From contig JAJYAE010000124.1 in NCBI GenBank assembly GCA_021779695.1, positions 1-11,898 on the forward strand: a stretch of 11,898 nt of DNA, written 5' to 3'. Made by a program: the position numbers and the translations under genes. The notes below the pieces were generated by a model. It was given only the letters and a program-made list of their open reading frames with translations. It had not been told where the DNA came from and did no database searches. The DNA comes from Acidobacteriota bacterium (lineage in GTDB: Bacteria; Acidobacteriota; Terriglobia; Terriglobales; Acidobacteriaceae). Positions 6,674 to 11,898 of this stretch are shown here, in pieces; position 1 is the first letter of the stretch; each line of letters opens with the position of its first letter.

Positions 6674-7545
6674 AGGCGTTCCTTGCTTGCATCGCTCCAA
6701 CCAGGCTCGTTACCCGGCCCAGGTGTGCTTGATCGCGAACCTTGCAGCCGATCGGGTCCACTCGCCGGCAGAACGCATCTAGGGGGAGGGATACGCAGAC
6801 CCAATCCAGTCAATTGTGTTCCACAGGAGAACTTCACATATCTCGTGGTGTGTCCAATGCGAATTTGACGTTTTAGTCTATATGGATAAAGCCCATCCCG
6901 GTCCAAAGCGTTACAACATTTTTCTGCAATCTCGGATCCGCCACTTTAAAGGGCTATCTTTGCCGCCCTTACATTGAGGATAGCCCTGCTGACGTTGCAA
7001 GATACCGCATACGACAGGCTCCAACACAGATCACTTTCGGGACAATGTGACTTGGACACATGGATCCTATGCTCCGCTTTGTCGAGGAATGGGAGTGGAT
7101 CCGAAAAGTCCCACAAACTTTACGTGCCCGGAAGCGCCGATGTTGGGGACCAATGAACCTGTACGTTGTGGTTGACAGTATCCTGTCCGCTGCGCTTCGA
7201 TTTGCTGCGATTGTTAGAGTTGCGAGATTGTGTGCAACTTTCACAGAGGCAACACGGTTTTAGATCGCCTCGCAGACGCCACATGTTCTATAAGGATTAG
7301 GCTGTTTTTCGTCCTTTAGGATAACGAACTCCCAGCCCGCTTTTCTTCCCATCAAATCATCTGTTCATTATGCAAATATTGCGACATTGTCTGCAGATGT
7401 TCGATTGCGCTTGTCGCAGGTCGGCGTATGGTTTCATGCAAGAGACGGTCCTCAGGCCGCTGCGCCCTGCTCCAGGTTCAAGGTCTCCCTTGGCCGGACA
7501 TGACATTGAACAGTCTGCCAGAACCTATTTGCCCGAGGCCAAGTG
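6674..7545. other. 870-bp stretch without a convincing gene
   Basis: This gap separates the minus-strand activator gene from the plus-strand phosphoesterase gene and should hold both promoters. Open frames here are short, lack ribosome sites and have no recognisable protein pattern. Visible structure is limited to the hairpins at 6949-6987 and an AGTTGC...GCAACT inverted repeat (6-bp arms, 7218-7223 and 7234-7239). No convincing -35/-10 or -24/-12 pair was found for either flanking gene. Confidence 0.6.
6949..6987. repeat. Overlapping, mutually exclusive inverted repeats
   Basis: AGGGCTATC (6950-6958) is the exact reverse complement of GATAGCCCT (6979-6987), giving a 9-bp stem. The shifted AAGGGC (6949-6954) also pairs exactly with GCCCTT (6965-6970). 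The two stems share bases and cannot form together. The site is far from either flanking start codon, so no function is assigned. Confidence 0.5.
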
Positions 7546-7627
7546 ATGAAAGCTCTTCGCTATGTCTTATTGGTCGTTATGGCGATCGCGGTCCCTGCGT
7601 TCGCGACCGTAACCGTAACCAGCCCCA

Positions 7628-7637
7628 CTCCCCGGGC
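7628..7637 (+). other. First frameshift point of the phosphoesterase gene
   Basis: The signal-peptide frame reads ...VTVTSPTP and then turns into Arg-rich nonsense (RARPSLHR). The frame lying one base before it supplies the expected GATVASPVQY. The switch falls in an ACTCCCCGGG tract; one more C or G would restore a single frame. Confidence 0.75.
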
Positions 7638-7871
7638 GCGACCGTCGCTTCACCGGTGCAATATATTGCCACGGGCTCCGCGCCTACCTGCGCTTTGGGC
7701 GTGGGATCCATGGGCATCTATGTCAACAATGTCCAGGTTTACAGCTCGCACGGCGTAGCCCAGATTAACACTCAGTTGCCTCTGAATCCGGGCTACAACC
7801 ACACTGTCGTCCAGGAGTGGGACAAGTGCGGGCACTCGTCCTTTACTACAATCAACCTGACCGTGGCGACT

Positions 7872-8342
7872 GCTCCTACGGCGACGCTCGCGGCCGCTCC
7901 GACGACGGTCGTGGCCGGAAATCCAGCAATGCTTAGCTGGAGCACCACCAACGCCACCGCAGTTTCGATTGCGCCAGGCATCGGCACCGTTCCGGCGTCC
8001 GGCTCGACCACCGTGACGCCATCGACCACGACGGAATACACCCTGACGGCGACCGGAAACAGCGGCACAGCGACTGCAAGCGCCACGGTTACGGTGCAAA
8101 GCTCGGCTCCCACAGCAATGCTGTCTGCCTCGCCCGCCACCATCACCGGCGGCAACACCGCGACGCTTTCATGGTCAACCAATAACGCCACGACTGTTTC
8201 CATCAATCAAGGAATAGGAATCGTTTCCGAGTCCGGTTCGGCAGTCGTTTCCCCCACTTCCACGACGCAATACGTTTTGACCGCCACATCCGACAGCGGA
8301 GCCACGGCCACGGCCTCCAGCACGGTTACTGTCCAGACGCAG
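7872..8342 (+). repeat. Two tandem Ig-like repeats within the phosphoesterase
   Basis: Repeat 1 (7872-8105, 78 residues) begins APTATLAAAPTTVVAGN and repeat 2 (8106 to about 8342) begins APTAMLSASPATITGGN. They share LSWST-NAT-VSI, the motif T-Y-LTAT and the ending TVTVQ. They are Thr/Ser/Ala-rich and resemble bacterial Ig-like spacer domains that hold a catalytic domain away from the surface or bind polymers. The DNA copies have diverged, so the duplication is old. Confidence 0.8.
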
Positions 8343-8849
8343 GGAGCCACAAATTCGCCCATCACGAACCTGGTCATCGTGATGATGCCGAATCACTCGC
8401 TCGACAACTTGTTCGGCACGTATCCGGGCGCGAACGGGTTAAACGCGTCGCTTCCCAGCTATTTTCAGGTTGATGCGAAAGGGAACACGGTCTCGCCCAC
8501 CTTAGTAAAGAGCCTCGAGGTTGGTGATCCCAAGCACAATCGACCAACCTACATCGCCAGTTGGGACAAGGGCCTGATGGACAAGTTTGCCTACACCAAC
8601 GGCGACCTGGCTATGCAGTACTACGACAACACCATCGGCGGCCTCGCCAGCGACAACTCCTCATGGTCCATTGGCAATATTTGGTCTTATGTGCAGCAAT
8701 ACGCGCTGGCCGATAACTTTTTTGCGTCGGCCATGAACAGCGAACCTGCTCAGGAGTTCTACATGGTGGCCGCTACCCCATTCGATCTCACCACGGCTTC
8801 GAGCCTCCCTTACTACGATCCTTGCAGTGCCGTCGAACAGCAGAAGGAC

Positions 8850-8880
8850 GGGGGCTCGGCCACATCGCCGCTCCTCTCGC
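8850..8880 (+). other. Second frameshift region of the phosphoesterase gene
   Basis: Up to about DPCSAVEQQKDGGSATSPL the first frame reads sensibly, then becomes Arg-rich. The frame one base back carries ATTTLGDQLSAAQVSW, a normal continuation for this family. The exact base is unclear; a GGGGG run (8850-8854) and a CTCCTCTC repeat (8871-8878) are both slip-prone. Confidence 0.7.
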
Positions 8881-9571
8881 CACGACGACGCTTGGCGACC
8901 AACTCTCGGCAGCCCAGGTTTCCTGGGGCTATTACCAGACGAATTACGCGAATTCGCAAAGCGGGACATGCATTGACTACACCCCGCAGGAAGATCCCTT
9001 CCAGTACTTCACCAGCACGGAAAACTCTTCCCACATTCAGAACTTCACGTTGGCGTCCTTCGAGTCCGATCTCAACAATGGCACTGTTCCATCTGTGCTG
9101 TGGATTCAGCCGGACGGAGCCGAGGATATGCATCCCGGCGGCGGCAACGTAATGGATGGCGTCGAATTTCTTTCCAAGGTTGTGCAGGACGTGCAGAACT
9201 CAAGCATCTGGCCAAACTCCGCCATCATCGTGCTGTGGGATGAAAGCGGCGGCTGGTACGATCATGTCCCTCCTCCGCAATTGGCCAATACTGAGGGACT
9301 CGGAGCGCGCGTGCCGGTGCTTGTCATCTCTCCATTTGCCAAGACCAACTACAATTCCCACCAGCAGATGGATTTTGTCTCCATCCTGCGCTTCATCCAG
9401 TGGAATTGGAATCTCGGCCAGCTGCCCACCGCGGCTCAGGCGACTCGCGAGCAGCAAAGCGGTGATCTCTGCGATCTGCTGACCTCGCCCTGCGGAGCGC
9501 CGACCCCAGCCCAACAACGCTCGACGGGAGATGTCGACGGGCACGTGTTCACTCGTCTACGAATTTTGTGA

Positions 9572-9771
9572 GCTTCTACGGGCTTGCCCACTTTGGCGGC
9601 ACAGAATCCGATGACCGATATTTCGCCTGATTCTGTTGCCAGAGAGCTTGATTGACTTTCTGAAACATGAGCCTGGAGAGCGTGGGTCGGCTGAAAGGAA
9701 TGCAGCCCAATGCTCTTTAGAGACGTTCGTACTGATATCCTGCAGGTAAGAAATAGTACCGTCCCACCTGC
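9572..9771. other. Spacer between the phosphoesterase gene and tRNA-Ser
   Basis: No gene is seen. The 4-bp stem GGGC-TT-GCCC just past the phosphoesterase stop is too weak to call a terminator, and no clear promoter for the tRNA was found. Confidence 0.4.
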
Positions 9772-9861
9772 GGAGGGATGTGTGAGTGGTTGAAACAGGC
9801 GGTCTTGAAAACCGCTTTACCCGCAAGGGTAACGGGGGTTCGAATCCCTCTCCCTCCGCCA
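9772..9861 (+). tRNA. tRNA-Ser, anticodon TGA
   Basis: The acceptor arms GGAGGGA (9772-9778) and TCCCTCC (9851-9857) pair perfectly and are followed by discriminator G and an encoded CCA (9859-9861). The anticodon loop is CTTGAAA, with anticodon TGA reading UCA-type serine codons. A long variable arm, typical of serine tRNAs, contains ACCCGCAAGGGT. The T arm has the invariant TTCGAAT loop. Confidence 0.96.
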
Positions 9862-9978
9862 TTTGGTCTGCAGTGTTGGCTTCTCCCGGGCTAGCGGCAG
9901 AGGAATCCGTAAATTCCGGCCATTTCTCCGATATTTCTTCGCGGAAGCGAACCAGAGATCGAGATCATACAGCGTTCA

Positions 9979-10069
9979 CTATGCAAATACGGGATTGTTC
10001 TCTGGGCGCATGTAGAGGAGTCCCTTTCGGGACCGAAGATTCAGCGCCCTGTAGACGTCATTTGCATAG
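9979..10069. repeat. Nested three-tier palindrome, possible structured RNA or miniature element
   Basis: The outer arms CTATGCAAAT (9979-9988) and ATTTGCATAG (10060-10069) are exact reverse complements. Inside, GGGCGC pairs with GCGCCC. At the centre GTCCC-TTTC-GGGAC forms a 5-bp stem with a tetraloop. The arms occur in collinear, nested order, so the whole 91 bp can fold as one long interrupted hairpin. No ribosomal or terminator feature explains it. Confidence 0.55.
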
Positions 10070-10327
10070 ATTCCATACACAACAGCATTTCTCAATCTAG
10101 CCCAATCGTTCGATTCTTGACCTCTGTCATGCCGCAAGTGTTTTCGATTGTTAGACGGACGGATGGATGAATTGCCGGTCCTGATCGTCCGAGCAGGCGT
10201 CGGGATAAACACGATCCTAATGCGGCCGTAACGACGCAAATTGTCACAAACCTTCCCAAAACAGCCACGCCGTAAGGCTATAGACATCGGTCACTATGCG
10301 CTCGACTCAGGCCAGTTAGTTACATTG

Positions 10328-10462
10328 CTAGGCAGCCCTCAAAGCCGCGTCTTCCGTGATCGCAGAGCTGTGCTGTTGGACGGCGCACAAGCGCCGCAAT
10401 TCAGTGGTCGATTTCCCGGCGTCCCGGCTGCCAATCAACGCGATAAACAAACGATCCGCCAT
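10328..10462 (-). pseudogene. Truncated P-loop ATPase-like ORF (44 codons)
   Basis: The product begins MADRLFIALIGSRDAGKSTT, a normal opening strand plus Walker A motif (GSRDAGKST, 11-19) of a P-loop NTPase. It then stops resembling any such protein and ends after 44 residues. A GGAG box lies 9 nt before the ATG. The break falls just past the motif, where a CGGCGC-ACAA-GCGCCG hairpin (10381-10396) sits in the DNA. It is probably a remnant of a longer gene; a real micro-protein is less likely, since a lone P-loop has no fold to work in. The ATG follows the stop of the neighbouring small ORF by one base. Confidence 0.5.
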
Positions 10463-10463
10463 C

Positions 10464-10616
10464 TCAATTCTCCAGAGAGATGCAAGTCGAGAAAACCTTG
10501 TAATGCGATGATACTGGCTTTAACTTCAGCGAGGTTTGAGGGTCGACAGTCCACCCACGCACCGCGACACTCGTCTTGATCCGAACATCCTCCGGCTTAT
10601 AGATCTTCCTCGCCAT
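10464..10616 (-). CDS. Small ORF of 50 residues, unrecognised
   Basis: It begins MARKIYKPEDV and runs 50 residues to a TGA that is followed, after one base, by the ATG of the P-loop ORF (TGAGATG). The first ten residues resemble the opening of IS3-family transposase OrfA proteins (MARK-YKPEE type), but the similarity stops there and no helix-turn-helix follows. GAGG lies only 2 nt before the ATG, too close for a good ribosome site. It may be the broken end of an insertion sequence or a chance frame. The Lys/Val-rich middle (KTSVAVRGWTVD) suggests nothing specific. Confidence 0.3.
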   Translation of the reverse strand: MARKIYKPEDVRIKTSVAVRGWTVDPQTSLKLKPVSSHYKVFSTCISLEN

Positions 10617-10836
10617 TTCCTCGGCTGCTTTTGCCCAGTTTCTCTCTCTCGCCTACTGGTACAAAATTCGCCGGGCAGACCAGGTTTTGACAACGAAACT
10701 CCAGGGGCCTCCCCCGGTATGCAGAGAGGAATTCAACATCTCTGCTGCATGGTGCAACTTCGTTTGTCTTCCAGGTCTAGCCGCCCCGCTATCGATCATA
10801 ATTCTTGGGGAATCTGCGGCGGGTCAGGGTCTGTCA

Positions 10837-11898
10837 CTAGAAGTCGTAACGCAAGGAAAATTGCTGTTTGCGGGATTGGACGAGAACTGAGCTGTAAATA
10901 CCCAAGCCCGCGCTGGTGACAGTGCCGTTCAGGCCGCCAAAGCTGCTGATCGGATTGGTGTCAAAGCGGGAAGTGTTGGTAACGTTGAACACTTCCCATG
11001 CAAACCGGAGGGTCTGATCGCGATAGGTCTTCCACGCTTTCGACAAGCTGCCATCCTGCTCCAGGTACCCGTCTCCACGGAATACGTTGCGCGCTCCCGC
11101 TTCCCCGGGATATGGGTAGCGAAGTGGATGGCCAGTTGCGATCCCGGTGTTGAGTGCATTCGGATCGGCAAAAGCTTCCGGAAGGTTGTTAAGTAAATGC
11201 CGGTGCATCTTGATGGGTCCAGTCGGGACGACGGCACTGAGGAATGCGAAATTTGTCGGGTAGCTGTACGGCCCGTAAACGCTAAAGGGCAATCCGCTGG
11301 AAACGCGGGTGATACCGGACAGTGTCCATCCACCAATCAGCGCATTTACAACCGCTTTCGACTGCGAGCCATAGCGCATGCCTCGACCAAACGGAAGCTG
11401 ATAGATGAAATCGCCAGTCAACAGGTGACGAACATCGAAATCCGATGGGCCGCGATTCAGCTTCGGATTAAAGCTGTTGATGATCTTGCTGAACGAACCG
11501 GTCCCAATGTTACGCTCCGCGTCCGAGCCCATGTCAATCGAGTTTGAATATGTGTAGCTGAAGTTGAACGACAGTCCGGAACTCGTCACCTTACGCGCCG
11601 TCAGCTGCAGAGCATTGTAGCTACTTGTGCCAATAGAGGACCAAGCATACAAGGAGGAAAATTGGCGCTGGTAAAAGCGCGTGGTCACATTGCCATTTGC
11701 ATCTTCATATGGGCCGCAACCCAGTCCACCGCTATTCGGATCGCAATAGGCGTCAAGCACGATCAGGGCATATGAGTCGTTGGCCCCGTTTGCAGCCAGT
11801 CCCTGATACAGATTCGTGTAAATGTTCTGTGTGGCGCTCATCGTGCTCGTCTTCAGATAGGGAAAGAGGTCTTCCCAGTAGGCGATGGGTTGCACAGT
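10837..11898 (-). CDS. Oar-like TonB-dependent outer-membrane receptor, C-terminal 353 codons
   Basis: The frame is open from the right edge to TAG at 10837-10839, so the N-terminal part (signal peptide, carboxypeptidase-like and plug domains in this family) lies outside. What is seen is the last part of the beta-barrel. YNALQLTARK and GLSFNFSYTYSNSIDMGSD are strand-turn patterns common in acidobacterial Oar-like receptors. GPSDFDVRHLLTGDFIYQLPFGRG is a strongly conserved barrel segment. GGWTLSGITRVSSGLPFSV and LRFAWEVFNVTNTSRFD follow, and the chain ends in FSLRYDF with the terminal Phe needed for outer-membrane assembly. Such receptors bind large ligands, peptides or glycans with energy from TonB; the ligand here cannot be told. 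No companion gene is next to it in the window. Confidence 0.92.
   Translation of the reverse strand, partial: TVQPIAYWEDLFPYLKTSTMSATQNIYTNLYQGLAANGANDSYALIVLDAYCDPNSGGLGCGPYEDANGNVTTRFYQRQFSSLYAWSSIGTSSYNALQLTARKVTSSGLSFNFSYTYSNSIDMGSDAERNIGTGSFSKIINSFNPKLNRGPSDFDVRHLLTGDFIYQLPFGRGMRYGSQSKAVVNALIGGWTLSGITRVSSGLPFSVYGPYSYPTNFAFLSAVVPTGPIKMHRHLLNNLPEAFADPNALNTGIATGHPLRYPYPGEAGARNVFRGDGYLEQDGSLSKAWKTYRDQTLRFAWEVFNVTNTSRFDTNPISSFGGLNGTVTSAGLGIYSSVLVQSRKQQFSLRYDF

Larger units (their letters stand above)
7546..9571 (+). pseudogene. Secreted phospholipase C/acid-phosphatase-family phosphoesterase with Ig-like repeats, interrupted by two frameshifts
   Basis: The ATG at 7546 (GAGG at 7535-7538) begins a signal peptide, MKALRYVLLVVMAIAVPAFA. 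The frame is lost near 7630 in a C-rich run. It continues in another frame with an Ig-like leader (GATVASPVQYIATGSAP, then VVQEWDKCGHSS), two 78-80-residue Ig-like repeats and the start of a PF04185-type phosphoesterase domain (MMPNHSLDNLFGTYPGANG). A second shift within 8850-8880 moves to the frame holding TLGDQLSAAQVSWGYYQ, LWDESGGWYDHVPPP and ARVPVLVISPFAK, ending at 9571. Each break is mended by adding one base, giving about 675 residues. The family cleaves phosphate esters such as phospholipids outside the cytoplasmic membrane. The flanking coding is well preserved, so recent mutation or sequence error are both possible. The Glu preceding Asn in the usual ENRSFD motif is Pro here. Confidence 0.85.
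9862..10836. other. Gene-poor 975-bp region downstream of tRNA-Ser with decayed fragments
   Basis: Between the tRNA and the TonB-receptor gene there is no full-length gene. Visible items are a 91-bp nested palindrome (9979-10069), two tiny adjacent minus-strand ORFs (10328-10616) and a GC-rich imperfect 7-bp hairpin at 10701-10717 that could end the receptor transcript but lacks a T-run. No integrase and no second copy of the tRNA 3' end are present in the window, so an integrated element cannot be shown. Confidence 0.55.

Noticed and set aside
6969..7263. Short frames on both strands in the gap before the phosphoesterase gene
   Set aside because: They are Arg-rich, have no ribosome sites, overlap one another on opposite strands and show no family pattern.
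7369..7377. TATGCAAAT, also present in both arms of the palindrome at 9979-10069
   Set aside because: A single extra 9-mer match in 12 kb can easily arise by chance and the surrounding bases do not match.
9772..9861. tRNA-Ser as an attachment site of an integrated element
   Set aside because: No integrase gene and no direct repeat of the tRNA 3' end can be found within the window, so the idea stays open but unsupported.
9557..9862. Minus-strand frame of 101 residues beginning MAEGEGFEPP
   Set aside because: It is the antisense of tRNA-Ser. This MAEGEGFEPP opening is a well-known false protein that arises from reading tRNA genes backwards.
9979..10287. Minus-strand frame of 102 residues whose end (VVYGIYANDVYRAL, then LLYMRPENNPVFA) vaguely recalls S24/LexA-type peptidase domains
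   Set aside because: The resemblance covers only the last 35 residues, no catalytic Ser/Lys pattern is visible, there is no ribosome site, and the stretch coincides with the nested palindrome, which better explains the sequence.
9786..10919. Plus-strand frames of 104, 112 and 127 residues after the tRNA
   Set aside because: One begins inside the tRNA, and all have low-complexity or Arg/Ser-rich products without motifs or good starts.

Overview
The window looks like chromosomal DNA of an acidobacterium. The best indicators are the C-terminal part of an Oar-like TonB-dependent outer-membrane receptor at the right edge and a secreted phosphoesterase with an acidobacterial-style Ig-like leader and tandem Ig-like repeats. 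This assignment rests on protein style, not on a marker gene. Nearly all genes in the left 6.7 kb lie on the minus strand.

Region 1 (1-3499, minus strand) is one apparent operon, read from right to left: an ArsR-family regulator, a TusA-type sulfur carrier, an MvhD-type electron-transfer protein, a short HdrA-like flavoprotein, and a second HdrA-like flavoprotein cut by the window edge. Spacings are tight (12 nt, 110 nt, a 4-nt ATGA overlap, 38 nt) and most genes have clear ribosome binding sites. Together they suggest a cytoplasmic sulfur-carrier module linked to flavin/iron-sulfur electron transfer, controlled by a probable thiol-sensing repressor. A 6+6 bp palindrome overlaps a candidate -10 box upstream of arsR.

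Region 2 (3678-6673, minus strand) holds a FadL/OmpP1-family outer-membrane transport protein and, upstream of it, a PAS-AAA+-Fis sigma-54 activator. The 230-bp spacer carries a good -24/-12 sigma-54 promoter match and, about 100 bp upstream of the predicted transcription start, a 9-bp imperfect inverted repeat suited to be the activator's binding site. A perfect 16-bp hairpin follows the fadL-type gene.

Region 3 (6674-9571) is an 870-bp stretch without a convincing gene, followed on the plus strand by a secreted phospholipase C/acid-phosphatase-family phosphoesterase. This gene can be read through only with two frame changes, near 7630 and in 8850-8880. Each is consistent with loss of one base.

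Region 4 (9572-10836) holds a complete tRNA-Ser (anticodon TGA, CCA encoded), then almost 1 kb of gene-poor DNA. It includes a 91-bp nested palindrome and two adjacent tiny minus-strand ORFs. The second of these is the start of a P-loop ATPase-like protein that breaks off after the Walker A motif. This is the pattern of a decayed accessory region beside a tRNA.

Region 5 (10837-11898, minus strand) is the C-terminal 353 codons of the TonB-dependent receptor.
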